A stretch of 46,155 nucleotides of DNA from Loktanella sp. (GTDB taxonomy: Bacteria > Pseudomonadota > Alphaproteobacteria > Rhodobacterales > Rhodobacteraceae): the NCBI GenBank assembly GCA_024635625.1, contig JAGXIQ010000011.1, positions 1 to 46,155 of the forward strand. Reading direction: 5' to 3'. Shown piece by piece: positions 36,267 to 46,030 of this stretch. The position numbers and the translations under genes were made by a program. Under the pieces are notes generated by a model. The model worked only from the letters and a program-made list of their open reading frames with translations. It had not been told where the DNA came from and did no database searches. The stretch's first letter is position 1; every line of letters begins with the position of its first letter.

Positions 36267-36989
36267 TCAGTCGTGAACGATCGTAGAGGTGCCTTCACCA
36301 GCAAGGATACCCTTAAAGCCACCCGTATCATCAAGGCTGAACACGATGATCGGCAGATGGTTGTCGCGGGCCAGCGCAATTGCGCTCGCATCCATGACGC
36401 CCAGATGTTTTTGCAGCACCTCGTCGTAGCTGATCCGCGCGTAACGCTTAGCGTCGGGATGCTTCTTTGGGTCCTTGTCGTAAACGCCGTCAACCTTGGT
36501 GCCCTTGAATATCGCCTCACAGGACATCTCGTTTGCGCGTAAAGTTGCGGCAGTATCAGTCGTGAAATAGGGGTTTCCGGTACCAGCTGCAAAGATGCAA
36601 ACCCGCTTCTTCTCTAGGTGGCGGACGGCGCGGCGGCGGATGTAAGGCTCGCACACCTGATCCATCGGGATGGCCGAAATCACGCGCGTGTGGATTTTCA
36701 ACTCTTCCAGCGCTGACTGCATCGCCAAGGCATTCATCACCGTGGCCAACATGCCCATATAGTCGGCGGTGGTCCGTTCCATCCCCTGCGCAGAGCCTTG
36801 CAGCCCCCGAAAGATGTTGCCGCCACCAATGACCATGCAGATTTCAACACCCATGTCGTGCACGGATTTCACCTCGCGGGCGATGCGTTGGACCGTGGGC
36901 GGGTGCAGGCCGAAGGCGGTATCGCCCATCAGCGCCTCGCCAGAGATCTTGAGCATCACGCGCCCGTAGGTTGTCCGGTCGTCAGTCAT
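36267..36989 (-). CDS. pyrH: UMP kinase
   Basis: The product is 240 aa of the amino acid kinase fold. Typical parts are [14 protein letters not shown] at the N-terminus, [78 protein letters not shown] and [23 protein letters not shown]. It phosphorylates UMP to UDP. The start ATG 36989 has AAGGAT upstream; ATG 36956 is a weaker alternative. It is divergent from miaA. Confidence 0.96.
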   Translation of the reverse strand: MTDDRTTYGRVMLKISGEALMGDTAFGLHPPTVQRIAREVKSVHDMGVEICMVIGGGNIFRGLQGSAQGMERTTADYMGMLATVMNALAMQSALEELKIHTRVISAIPMDQVCEPYIRRRAVRHLEKKRVCIFAAGTGNPYFTTDTAATLRANEMSCEAIFKGTKVDGVYDKDPKKHPDAKRYARISYDEVLQKHLGVMDASAIALARDNHLPIIVFSLDDTGGFKGILAGEGTSTIVHD

Positions 36990-37097
36990 GGGGGGAGGAT
37001 CCTTTTCTGGCGCGGCACGGCGCGCGACTTTCGCTGCGGTACAAAATGAAGCATATGGGCCGAAGGTTCAATGCCGCAGGGCGGTGGAAAGTGGAAA

Positions 37098-37997
37098 ATG
37101 ACAATGGCCCTGCCAAGGCTAACGCCAGAGACACCTGTTCTGATCGCCGGGCCAACCGCTAGCGGAAAGTCCGAGCTGGCTTTAGCCATTGCGCAGGCAC
37201 AGGGCGGCATCATCGTAAACGCCGACGCGCTGCAGGTGTTTGACGGCTGGCGTTTGCTGACGGCGCGGCCGTCCGACGACGATCTGGCGCAGGCGCGCCA
37301 CGCACTTTACGGGCATATTCCGCTCGACGCGCCCTATTCCGTCGGTCACTGGCTGCGTGATGTCACCCCATTGCTACAAGGGCAGCGCCCGATAATCGTT
37401 GGTGGTACGGGTTTATACTTCAGCGCCCTGACTGAAGGGCTAGCCGACATTCCCGCCACACCTGCCGAGGTCCGCAGCGCGGGCGACGCCCTATCCCTGC
37501 CCGATTTGCTGACACAGATCGATCCGGCAACGCGCGACCGGATCGACACTGCCAACCGGGCCCGCGTACAGCGCGCCTGGGAGGTATTGCAAACCACGGG
37601 ACGCGGACTTGCGTCCTGGCATGACGAGACGCCTCCACCACGGTTGCCGCTGAACCAAACACTGCCGCTGGTCATCGATGCACCAAAGGACTGGTTGTCG
37701 CCCCGCATTGCACGCCGTTTCGATACGATGTTGAACCACGGCGCGCTGGCCGAGGCCGCGGCGATCCGGCCGCATTGGGACCCTGCACATCAATCCGCCC
37801 GTGCCATTGGTGCAACAGAGCTTATCGCCCATCTTAACGGCGATATGTCGCTGACCGAAGCAAGAGAGGCCGCCATCGTCGCCACGAGCCAGTATGCCAA
37901 GCGTCAAAGGACGTGGTTTGCACGCCGCATGCGCGACTGGCATCGACTTGATGCGTCTTCTGCTGGCTTTTCCGCCGAATGGGCCTCACTGATCTGA
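37098..37997 (+). CDS. miaA: tRNA dimethylallyltransferase MiaA
   Basis: The product is 299 aa. P-loop [16 protein letters not shown], then [41 protein letters not shown] and, near the end, a [14 protein letters not shown] region that contacts tRNA. It transfers an isopentenyl group to A37 of UNN-reading tRNAs, using the MEP pathway product made via IspDF and Dxr. The start is uncertain: ATG 37098 follows GGAAA repeats, while ATG 37071 (nine codons earlier) follows AAGG. In pairs with pyrH it is divergent. Confidence 0.92.
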   Translation: MTMALPRLTPETPVLIAGPTASGKSELALAIAQAQGGIIVNADALQVFDGWRLLTARPSDDDLAQARHALYGHIPLDAPYSVGHWLRDVTPLLQGQRPIIVGGTGLYFSALTEGLADIPATPAEVRSAGDALSLPDLLTQIDPATRDRIDTANRARVQRAWEVLQTTGRGLASWHDETPPPRLPLNQTLPLVIDAPKDWLSPRIARRFDTMLNHGALAEAAAIRPHWDPAHQSARAIGATELIAHLNGDMSLTEAREAAIVATSQYAKRQRTWFARRMRDWHRLDASSAGFSAEWASLI

Positions 37998-38061
37998 CAA
38001 GGCCATTGTTTTTGCAAGTCGGCCTCGCCAAACTTAGGTAACCCGACAGGACAGGCCCGTT

Positions 38062-38907
38062 ATGCCGCAAGACGCCAGCTCTTTGCCAACGACACCCCAA
38101 ACGATCCGCTTGACCTTGCAGCCCCTTGCCCATATCCCGCAGGCTAGCCGCTGGCGAACAGAGGCGATGCGCAGCCACACAACACCACTCCTGATCTATT
38201 TTGCCCGTGGTCAGGGCCGGATTACCGTCGCAGGCCTGACCAGCGGATATGGCCCCAATAACCTGATCTTCATCCCCGCAGGAACGATGTACGGCTTCGA
38301 AATGGGTCAGACTGTCTTTGGCCAGACACTCACCCTACCCGCCGCCATGTCTGCCGAATGGCCCGACATCCCGGTTCATCTGCGCTTGCGCGACGTTGCC
38401 ACCCAAAAAGAACTATTGGGCCTCCTTGAAGGGCTAGAGCGAGAGATTACAACCGACAGGCCGCATGGCCGCCGGGCGGCGCACTATTACGCTGGCTTGA
38501 TGTCGGTCTATTTTGCACGTCAGATTGCGGCACAGCCTGTCGATCCGGCAAAAAGCCGTTCGCAAAGTGGCGCTGCTCGTTTGGTTGCAGCCTACACCGG
38601 TCTGGTTGAACGGGATTTCCGGTCCGGGCGCGGCGTCGCGGAATATGCGGCCGAGTTAGGTGTCACCCCGACCCACCTTACACGATGCTGCCGCCAGACT
38701 TGCAGCCAATCCGCCCTGTCACTGCTGGCGGACCGCCGCCACTACGAGGCATGCACGATGCTGCGCGATACTGATACGCCAGTACAGGACATTGCCACTG
38801 CGACGGGTTTTCAATCGGCGGCCTATTTTAGTCGCGCCTTTCACGCCAGATCTGGCCAAAGCCCCAGCGCCTTTCGCCGCAGCGACCCCGCCAATCGTCC
38901 GCGTTAG
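38062..38907 (+). CDS. AraC-family transcriptional regulator
   Basis: The product is 281 aa. The N-terminal half is a cupin-like sensor domain (LLIYFARGQGRITVAGLTSGYGPNNLIFIPAGTMYGFE). The C-terminal third is the double helix-turn-helix of the AraC family: VAEYAAELGVTPTHLTRCCRQTC and QDIATATGFQSAAYFSRAFHARSGQSPSAFRR. It lies just upstream of, and on the same strand as, a peptide-type ABC importer, so it is a plausible local regulator of that operon. Effector unknown. Confidence 0.9.
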   Translation: MPQDASSLPTTPQTIRLTLQPLAHIPQASRWRTEAMRSHTTPLLIYFARGQGRITVAGLTSGYGPNNLIFIPAGTMYGFEMGQTVFGQTLTLPAAMSAEWPDIPVHLRLRDVATQKELLGLLEGLEREITTDRPHGRRAAHYYAGLMSVYFARQIAAQPVDPAKSRSQSGAARLVAAYTGLVERDFRSGRGVAEYAAELGVTPTHLTRCCRQTCSQSALSLLADRRHYEACTMLRDTDTPVQDIATATGFQSAAYFSRAFHARSGQSPSAFRRSDPANRPR

Positions 38908-39137
38908 CCCGCGCAACCTAATCCAAAAGTGTCGTTTTTAGACTGTATTTTCTGCAATATTTGGCCATATGCCGTTCCTTAAATTCAAAAAAGTCATAAA
39001 AATCAGTATTGACGCGGGCCAAAGCATGATAGCTGATGGAAGCTCTGATATAAGCGGCCATGTCGCTTTCAATCCACGCGCGGAAAACGGGGTCCCTTCA
39101 GAACCCTGTCGCACCGCCGCAGACAGAAAGAGATTTC
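38908..39137 (+). promoter_or_regulatory. Upstream region of the ABC importer operon
   Basis: These 230 bases between the AraC-type gene and the importer are AT-richer than their surroundings (38930-39060). They contain a TTGACG (39009-39014) that could be a -35 element, but no convincing -10 at 16-18 bases. A promoter and an AraC-type operator are expected here; neither is proven. Confidence 0.35.
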
Positions 39138-40793
39138 ATGACCTCTCAAGAAATTCACCACCCTGCAGTCTCCATGTATGCCAAAGAGGTCCGCACTGGT
39201 AAATTGGACCGTCGGGAATTCCTAACGCGCGCCACGGCGCTTGGCGTGACGGCCCCTGCGGCTTACGGTCTGTTAGGCTTGCAGTCGCCCGCCGCGGCGG
39301 AACAGCACGTCCAAACGGGCGGTACCCTGCGCATGCAGATGGAGGTGCGGGCTCTTAAGGATCCGCGCGTTTTCGACTGGCCCCAGATTGCCTATGTGAC
39401 AGCGGGCTGGCTGGAATATCTGGTGGAATACAACAATGACGGTACATTTGCCCCGCTATTGCTGGAAAGCTGGGACGTAAACGATGACGCAACCGAATAT
39501 ACATTGCACGTCCGTCCGGACGTAACCTGGAATGACGGCACCCCTTTCACCGCCGCAGACGTCGCGCGCAACATTGTCGGCTGGTGCGACAAGTCGGTCG
39601 AAGGCAATTCAATGGCCGGCCGAATGGCCACATTGATCGATCCTGCGACCGAAAAGGCGATCGAAGGCGCGATTACGGCAACCGATGATCTGACCGTTGT
39701 GCTGACACTGCCGATGCCCGACATTTCTATCATCGCGGGCATGTCAGATTACCCGGCCCAAATTGTGCCCGAAGATTTCAATCCTGATGACATGACAACA
39801 AACGCAAAGGGCACGGGGCCATACCTGCCTGAAAGCGTCGATGTTGGGATAAAAGCGGTTCTGACCAGAAATGAAGGCCATGCTTGGTGGGGCTATGCTG
39901 CTGGCAAAGGCGCACATATTGACCGTTTCGAATTCGTCGATTACGGCACCGACCCCTCTGCATGGGTCGCGGCCGCCGCCGCAGAAGAAGTCGATGTGAT
40001 CTACGAGACTGTCGGCGACTTCGTCGATATCCTCGACGGTATGGGCTGGGAAAAATCTGAAGTGGCGTCCGGCTCAACTGTCGTGATCCGTCCCAACCAG
40101 CTCGCACAGGTTGACGGCACGCAGCCCTATGCCGATGTCCGGGTCCGTCGCGCAATCGCGATGGCAGTCGATCTATCGATCTGCCTAGAACTTGGCTATG
40201 CTGGTAGAGGCGAGGTTGCGCGGAATATGCACATTGGCCCGATGCACCCCGAATGGGCCGACATCCCGGCCATTGAGGTCGATCCCGCTGCAGCGCTCGC
40301 GCTTCTGACCGAAACGGGCATGCAGGATTTCGAGATGGAGCTGATTTCCATCGACGACGACTGGCGCAAGAATACGACTGACGCCGTAGCAGCCCAATTG
40401 CGCGATGCGGGTTTCAATGTAAAGCGGACGGTCATTCCCGGCACCACCTTCTGGAATGACTGGACCAAATATCCATTCTCTTCGACCGATTGGAACCACC
40501 GCCCGCTTGGCACACAGACCTATGCATTAGCCTATCGGTCGGGCGAAGCATGGAACGAAACAGGGTTTGCAAACCCAGAATTCGACAGTCTGCTTGCAGA
40601 TGCCAATGCGATTGCCGACGCCGACGCGCGGCAAGTAATCATGGCCAAACTGCAAACGATCATGCGCGATGAAGGCGTGGTTGTGCAGCCATACTGGCGG
40701 TCGCTCTACCGCCACGTCAGACCCGGTGTCATCGGTGGACAGATGCACATCAGCTATCTGCCACGCCTTTACAACTTTGGCTTTGCCGCTTGA
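39138..40793 (+). CDS. Peptide-type ABC transporter substrate-binding protein (Tat-exported)
   Basis: The product is 551 aa of the SBP_bac_5 (DppA/OppA-like) family: [33 protein letters not shown] near the N-terminus, TGPYLPES and a [12 protein letters not shown] segment. The signal has a twin-arginine motif, DRREFL (residues 24-29), a hydrophobic stretch and cleavage near AAAEQ (about 54), so it is probably exported folded by Tat. It binds peptides, opines, nickel complexes or similar; the exact ligand cannot be read. ATG 39138 follows AGAG. It is the first gene of a four-gene importer operon. Confidence 0.92.
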   Translation: MTSQEIHHPAVSMYAKEVRTGKLDRREFLTRATALGVTAPAAYGLLGLQSPAAAEQHVQTGGTLRMQMEVRALKDPRVFDWPQIAYVTAGWLEYLVEYNNDGTFAPLLLESWDVNDDATEYTLHVRPDVTWNDGTPFTAADVARNIVGWCDKSVEGNSMAGRMATLIDPATEKAIEGAITATDDLTVVLTLPMPDISIIAGMSDYPAQIVPEDFNPDDMTTNAKGTGPYLPESVDVGIKAVLTRNEGHAWWGYAAGKGAHIDRFEFVDYGTDPSAWVAAAAAEEVDVIYETVGDFVDILDGMGWEKSEVASGSTVVIRPNQLAQVDGTQPYADVRVRRAIAMAVDLSICLELGYAGRGEVARNMHIGPMHPEWADIPAIEVDPAAALALLTETGMQDFEMELISIDDDWRKNTTDAVAAQLRDAGFNVKRTVIPGTTFWNDWTKYPFSSTDWNHRPLGTQTYALAYRSGEAWNETGFANPEFDSLLADANAIADADARQVIMAKLQTIMRDEGVVVQPYWRSLYRHVRPGVIGGQMHISYLPRLYNFGFAA

Positions 40794-40822
40794 TGGCAGT
40801 GGTGCAATCGGTTCTAACCTGC

Positions 40823-40847
40823 GCCCCCGCACTGCGATGACGGGGGC
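40823..40847 (+). promoter_or_regulatory. GC hairpin covering the ribosome-binding site of the first permease gene
   Basis: GCCCCCG (40823-40829) pairs perfectly with CGGGGGC (40841-40847), with an 11-base loop. The right arm contains the G-rich ribosome-binding site, three bases before ATG 40851. It sits between the binding-protein gene and the permease genes, where hairpins often lower downstream expression or protect the upstream mRNA. Confidence 0.55.
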
Positions 40848-40850
40848 GGC

Positions 40851-41897
40851 ATGGTACGATTGATCCTGCGCAGCATAATGGGCCTGTTTTTAACGGCGCT
40901 CTGCCTGACGTTTCTGGTTTTCTGGCTGACGAACCTTGCGCCTAACCTTGAAAAGCTGGCCAAGACCCAAGGCAATGCGCGCATGACGGATGCCGCAGTC
41001 GAAAGCTGGCTGGCGAACCGAGGTTACGATCAGGCCCTGCCTGTTAAGTACGGCGAATGGCTTGGTGTCGTACCCGGCTATGTTATCGACGGCAGCGATG
41101 GCACAACGCGCGCGCGTTGTGTCGAGGCAGGTGCGCCGGTGAATAATCCCCCGCGCTTTTGTGGCGTCCTTCAGGGCGACTGGGGTTATTCCACAGTTTT
41201 GCGCGACGATGTGCTGACCATTATCGGCACGCGCCTTGGCCTGACCGCCAAGTTAATGGCCTGCGTTATGGCTATTATGATTCCCGGCGCGCTGATCATG
41301 GGCGTGCTGGCGGGCATGCGCGAAGGGTCGCGGCTGGACCGTAGTCTTTCGACGGTATCGATCATCACGACGGCCACGCCAGAATACGTCTCTGGCGTGG
41401 TACTGATCGCAGTCTTCGCCACAGGCACCTTCGGAATGAACTGGTTCAAAGGCACTGCGACCTCTGCGATGGAGGATGCTAACTTTCAGAACTTTTTCCT
41501 GCCTGTCATGACCATCGCACTTTACGGCATGGGCTACATTGCCCGCATGACTCGGGCCAGCATGACCGAAGTCATGACAGCCCAATACATCCGCACCGCG
41601 CGCCTGAAAGGTGTATCTTTCAGTAATATTGTCCTGAAGCACGCCCTTAGGAACGCGTTGATCGCCCCCTTTACGGTGATCATGCTGCAATTCCCGTGGC
41701 TTTTGAACGGTGTCGTGATCGTCGAGACTCTCTTTAACTATAAAGGTTTCGGCTGGACGCTGGTACAGGCAGCGTCAAACAACGACATCGAGTTGCTGCT
41801 AGGCGTTTCGATTGTGTCGGTTATTGTCGTCTTGGTCACGCAGTTGCTGTCCGACATCGGCTATGCGGTTCTTAACCCCCGCATCCGCCTCAGCTAA
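40851..41897 (+). CDS. Peptide-type ABC transporter permease (DppB-like)
   Basis: The product is 348 aa with six membrane helices; the first is followed by a long periplasmic segment (about 30-120) with two Cys. The EAA-type cytoplasmic loop is visible as EVMTAQYIRTARLKGVSFSNIVLKHALRNALIAPF, typical of BPD permeases. ETLFNYKGFGWTLVQAA matches the DppB/OppB C-terminal region. It pairs with the second permease, starting nine bases after its stop. Confidence 0.92.
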   Translation: MVRLILRSIMGLFLTALCLTFLVFWLTNLAPNLEKLAKTQGNARMTDAAVESWLANRGYDQALPVKYGEWLGVVPGYVIDGSDGTTRARCVEAGAPVNNPPRFCGVLQGDWGYSTVLRDDVLTIIGTRLGLTAKLMACVMAIMIPGALIMGVLAGMREGSRLDRSLSTVSIITTATPEYVSGVVLIAVFATGTFGMNWFKGTATSAMEDANFQNFFLPVMTIALYGMGYIARMTRASMTEVMTAQYIRTARLKGVSFSNIVLKHALRNALIAPFTVIMLQFPWLLNGVVIVETLFNYKGFGWTLVQAASNNDIELLLGVSIVSVIVVLVTQLLSDIGYAVLNPRIRLS

Positions 41898-41906
41898 GGA
41901 TTTCGC

Positions 41907-43352
41907 ATGGAACCCCTCACCTGGACTGGATCACTTGGGCAATTTCTGAACCCGGTACTGATGATAACTGCCACCGCCCTCGTATTGACGGCCGCGGCAC
42001 AGATCATCGCCGGTCTTTTTGCGCCTGCTGTCACCCTACAATCGAACGCCGACGGATCGCTAATGGCGCGAGGTGGAGCGTTTGGCGCGGTCGAGACCGC
42101 TTTGAAATGGGCCTTCATTGCCACCGTCGTGACTTTGACCGCTTATTTGGCGGCAGGTCTTGTTATGCCTTACGGGCGCGCTGGGATCGTCGGTGCCGTG
42201 GCCAAACGTTTCCTGCCGGTCTTTATTGCACTGATTGCGCTCTTCGCAGTGTCGATGACTTTCAAACGTCGGCTTGGCCTTTACGGCAAACTCTTTGACA
42301 GTACCGTTGGCATGATCGGCTTCACGCTTGTCATGTTTTGGGTTTTCTCGGCAATTTTCTCTGGGCTGTTTGACATGATCGCTACCCACGATCCGCTGCG
42401 ACCGATTTCAGGTCTCAAGAATAAACTGCCCGGCGTGTCCGTCCCCGAGGAAGGGCTTTATCCCCACTATCTGCTTGGCGGCGACAATCTGGCACGCGAT
42501 GTCTTTAGTCGTATGGTAACAGGATCAGTCGTTGTGATTGCCATAGCACCACTCGCGACGCTTTTCGCCTTCATGGTCGGAATCACGCTAGGTCTACCGG
42601 CTGGATATTTTGGCGGGAAATTGGATGCTTTTCTGACCTTCATCGCCAACCTCATTCTCGCTTTCCCGGTCATCTTGCTTTTCTATCTGCTCGTCACGCC
42701 AGAGATCGTGGCGACTGGTATTCCCAGTTATATGGCAGCCGTCCTATTTGTCTTTCCACTGGTTTTTACTGCCGTCCTTTTGAATTCACGGTATGCCACG
42801 CAACCGGCAAAGCGCACGGTGATCCTTGTCGTCGTGCTGGGCTTCTTTGGCTGGCTTTACCTTTCGCTGATCTCTCAAGAGGATACGCCGCTACGCATCC
42901 TGCCCGCATGGCTTGACGGGTTTGATGTCAATTCTGGCATTCTCGTTGTGTTTGTCTCGGTCGTCTTCGTGAACGCGCCAACCGTCTTTCGGATCGTCCG
43001 TGGGTTATCCATGGATATCAAAACCCGCGACTACGTGGCTGCCGCCCAGACCAGAGGCGAGGGCCCGTGGTACATTATGCTTTGGGAAATTCTGCCGAAC
43101 GCGCGCGGTCCTTTGATCGTCGATTTCTGCCTGCGCATCGGCTACACGACGATCCTGCTTGGCACGCTTGGCTTCTTCGGACTTGGCCTGCCGCCTGAAT
43201 CCCCGGACTGGGGTTCTACCATCAACGAAGGCCGCAAGCTTTTGCTGATCTACATCCACCCGCCCCTGCCCCCGGCGCTTGCCTTACTGACACTTGTATT
43301 GGGCCTAAACCTGCTTGCCGACGGGTTACGCGAAGAATCCCTGCGCGATTGA
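41907..43352 (+). CDS. Peptide-type ABC transporter permease (DppC-like, enlarged)
   Basis: The product is 481 aa, longer than the usual DppC of about 300. The extra length is three or four additional N-terminal membrane helices (within residues 12-155) and an extra hydrophobic segment, VILVVVLGFFGWLYLSLI, within the BPD domain. Conserved DppC parts are HYLLGGDNLARDVFSRMVTGS, AGYFGGKLDAFLTF, the EAA loop KTRDYVAAAQTRGEGPWYIMLWEILPNARGPLIVDF and ETLGFFGLGLPPESPDWGS-like GTLGFFGLGLPPESPDWGS. An AAGGAT ribosome-binding site precedes the ATG. Confidence 0.9.
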   Translation: MEPLTWTGSLGQFLNPVLMITATALVLTAAAQIIAGLFAPAVTLQSNADGSLMARGGAFGAVETALKWAFIATVVTLTAYLAAGLVMPYGRAGIVGAVAKRFLPVFIALIALFAVSMTFKRRLGLYGKLFDSTVGMIGFTLVMFWVFSAIFSGLFDMIATHDPLRPISGLKNKLPGVSVPEEGLYPHYLLGGDNLARDVFSRMVTGSVVVIAIAPLATLFAFMVGITLGLPAGYFGGKLDAFLTFIANLILAFPVILLFYLLVTPEIVATGIPSYMAAVLFVFPLVFTAVLLNSRYATQPAKRTVILVVVLGFFGWLYLSLISQEDTPLRILPAWLDGFDVNSGILVVFVSVVFVNAPTVFRIVRGLSMDIKTRDYVAAAQTRGEGPWYIMLWEILPNARGPLIVDFCLRIGYTTILLGTLGFFGLGLPPESPDWGSTINEGRKLLLIYIHPPLPPALALLTLVLGLNLLADGLREESLRD

Positions 43353-43442
43353 TGCTACAAATGTGCCCCTTCATCACGTCTTACATATCTGGGGGTCCGA
43401 CCCTGCCCGCAGCGTCAAATTGTGCCAGACAAGGATAATGCC

Positions 43443-45530
43443 ATGACAGAGACCTACACTGGCCCGATCCTTGAAATTGACAATTTGTCGATCAGCTTTT
43501 TCACGCGTTTGCGCGAAATCCCTGCCGTTATGGATTTTTCTGCGACGATCATGCCGGGAGATTCGCTTGGCCTTGTGGGTGAATCTGGCTGCGGTAAATC
43601 GACTGTTGCATTAGGTGTGATGCAGGACCTTGGCGTCAACGGTCGCATTGTCGGTGGATCGATCCGGTTTAAGGGTGAAGAGCTGACGACTATGTCCCCC
43701 GACAGGCTGCGTGCGCTTCGCGGCCGCGAAATTGCGATGATCTATCAAGAGCCTATGGCATCTCTTAACCCAGCCATGACCGTTGGTGCTCAGCTTATAG
43801 AGGTGCCGATGATCCACGAAGGGATCAGCAAAGGTGATGCATATGCCCGCGCACTGGAAACCGTAGCGGATGTAAAACTGCCCGACCCGAAACGTATCCT
43901 GAAAGCCTATCCACACCAACTGTCCGGGGGTCAGCAGCAGCGCATCGTCATCGCGATGGCACTGATGAGCAAACCCTCTCTTTTGATCCTTGACGAACCT
44001 ACCACTGCGCTGGACGTCACGGTCGAGGCAGCTGTGGTGCAACTGGTAAGGGATTTGGGACGCAAATACGGCACCTCGATGCTCTTTATCAGCCACAACC
44101 TCGGCCTCGTCCTAGATACGTGTGACCGGATCAACGTCATGTATTCCGGTGAAGCTGTAGAACGCGGCTCCATCGCTGACGTCTTCGACGATATGCAACA
44201 TCCCTATACTCAGGCGCTTTTTCGCGCGATCCCACTGCCCGGGGCGTCAAAGACGACCCGGCCCCTTAAGGCGATCCCTGGAAACTTTCCCCTGCCCGAT
44301 GCGCGCCCAAAAGGATGCAATTTTGGTCCGCGCTGTGATTATTTCGAGGCTGGTCGCTGCGATGCAGGGCCTATCCCAATGCAACGGATCACTGGCGATG
44401 ATCGCCATCTTACCCGCTGTATTAAATTCAACGCGATTGATTGGAATGCGCCAGTCACCAAAGCCATCGAAACCGCGCCCACTGCCCCCGGCAAGGTCAT
44501 CCTGCGTATGGAGGATCTGAAAAAATACTATGACACGCGTGGCAACACAGCTTTTGGCGGCGTGTCACAGGTGGTCAAGGCGAATGAAAGCCTGACATTC
44601 GATGCAAGAGAAGCCGAAACGCTGGCCATCGTTGGTGAATCCGGTTGCGGCAAGTCGACCTTCGCCAAAGTTCTGATGGGATTGGAAACCGCAACCAGCG
44701 GCAACATTACATTGGATGAAAAGTCGATTTCCGACGTGCCGATTGAAAACCGCACGACCCAGACCGTCGCCGACATCCAGATGGTGTTTCAGAACCCCTT
44801 TGACACACTAAACCCTTCTATGACGGTGGGCCGCCAAATTATCCGCGCGCTAGAAGTCTTTCGCATCGGAAAAAGCGACGGGGAAAGGCGGCGCCGCATG
44901 TTGGACCTGCTTGACCTCGTCAAGCTGCCCCGCACTTTTGCCGACCGGATGCCGCGCCAACTGTCAGGCGGGCAAAAACAGCGCGTCGGGATCGCAAGGG
45001 CTTTTGCAGGTGATGCCCGGATCGTTGTGGCGGACGAGCCTGTCTCCGCCCTCGATGTCAGCGTACAGGCTGCTGTGGCGGATTTGCTGATGGATATTCA
45101 GGCGCGACAAAATACGACGCTACTTTTCATCAGCCACGATTTGTCCATCGTTCGCTACCTCGCAGATCGCGTTCTGGTCATGTATCTGGGCCATGTCGTC
45201 GAACTTGGCACGACCGAACAGGTTTTCAGCCCCCCGTACCATCCCTATACAGAAGCGCTTTTGTCAGCTGTCCCGATTGCTGACACGCGGGTCACGAAAC
45301 GACGGATCGTGCTCAAGGGCGAAATCCCATCAGCGATGAATCCGCCGCCCGGCTGCCCATTCCAGACCCGCTGTCCGCGCAAACATCAAGTCGCGGGCGA
45401 TCTGTGCGAACGTGAATTACCGCCAATGCGCACCCTGTCCGATGGTTTGCAAATCAAATGCCACCTACCCGACGAAGAATTTGCCGCAATGGAACCAGTC
45501 ATCCAAATGGCTGGGAACTCAGTAGCCTAG
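43443..45530 (+). CDS. Peptide-type ABC transporter ATP-binding protein (DppD-DppF fusion)
   Basis: The product is 695 aa with two complete ABC ATPase units in one chain. Unit 1: Walker A GESGCGKST (46-54), signature LSGGQQQR (160-167), Walker B LLILDEP (180-186). Unit 2: Walker A GESGCGKST (398-406), LSGGQKQR (507-514), IVVADEP (about 527-533). Each is followed by the oligopeptide-transporter C-terminal Cys-rich domain (GCNFGPRCDYFEAGRC and GCPFQTRCPRKH). It powers the importer. ATG 43443 is chosen over GTG 43422 because AAGGA lies seven bases upstream. Confidence 0.94.
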   Translation: MTETYTGPILEIDNLSISFFTRLREIPAVMDFSATIMPGDSLGLVGESGCGKSTVALGVMQDLGVNGRIVGGSIRFKGEELTTMSPDRLRALRGREIAMIYQEPMASLNPAMTVGAQLIEVPMIHEGISKGDAYARALETVADVKLPDPKRILKAYPHQLSGGQQQRIVIAMALMSKPSLLILDEPTTALDVTVEAAVVQLVRDLGRKYGTSMLFISHNLGLVLDTCDRINVMYSGEAVERGSIADVFDDMQHPYTQALFRAIPLPGASKTTRPLKAIPGNFPLPDARPKGCNFGPRCDYFEAGRCDAGPIPMQRITGDDRHLTRCIKFNAIDWNAPVTKAIETAPTAPGKVILRMEDLKKYYDTRGNTAFGGVSQVVKANESLTFDAREAETLAIVGESGCGKSTFAKVLMGLETATSGNITLDEKSISDVPIENRTTQTVADIQMVFQNPFDTLNPSMTVGRQIIRALEVFRIGKSDGERRRRMLDLLDLVKLPRTFADRMPRQLSGGQKQRVGIARAFAGDARIVVADEPVSALDVSVQAAVADLLMDIQARQNTTLLFISHDLSIVRYLADRVLVMYLGHVVELGTTEQVFSPPYHPYTEALLSAVPIADTRVTKRRIVLKGEIPSAMNPPPGCPFQTRCPRKHQVAGDLCERELPPMRTLSDGLQIKCHLPDEEFAAMEPVIQMAGNSVA

Positions 45531-46017
45531 GTCTGACTGGCGCGGCTATTCTGTACACCAAGACTGGCGTTATGGGCCAGCTGTTGGGCGACAACGCGAA
45601 GTTGCGCAATGTCGCTGTCGATCAGCATTGCGCCAGTTGAAAAAGACATGGCGCGCTCTGACTGGATTACGGCGCCACGGCCAAAAACCCGAGGTTCCAG
45701 ATTGACCAGACCCAGCAACGCCCGCTGAAGTGCGATCTGCACTTCATACAGCGCGGCACCATCGCGGCTGATAGCAGCAAAGGCATCGCGCAGCATCTCT
45801 TGACCGCTCAGGCCTTCGATCCACAGTATATATCACCTCCGCCTCGGTCGTTTCCTGCCACAGCAACAATATACGGGTCATGCGACGGATTACATGAATA
45901 GCAGTGCCCTGATCGTTGACCGCCGGGGATAAAGCGCGACTGGCGACCTCTGACAAAGTAATCACGCCGAACCGCGGGTCTTGTTCAAAACTACGGTTCA
46001 TCCCAGTTTCGAAACTA
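45527..46017 (-). pseudogene. DUF2254 membrane protein gene, truncated and frameshifted
   Basis: Two minus-strand frames together give the C-terminal part of a DUF2254 protein. The first, entering near 46013, reads FEQDPRFGVITLSEVASRALSPAVNDQGTAIHVI... to about VIYT. The second continues YILWIEGLSGQEMLRDAFAAISRDGAALYEVQIALQRALLGL to a stop at 45527-45529. The frames meet at a TATATA run (about 45827-45833), consistent with a small indel. The membrane-spanning N-terminal half is missing and the sequence abuts an IS630-type element. DUF2254 proteins are uncharacterised predicted inner-membrane proteins. It converges on and overlaps the ABC ATPase stop by four bases. Confidence 0.8.
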
Positions 46018-46030
46018 GAGCGTGTTGCAG

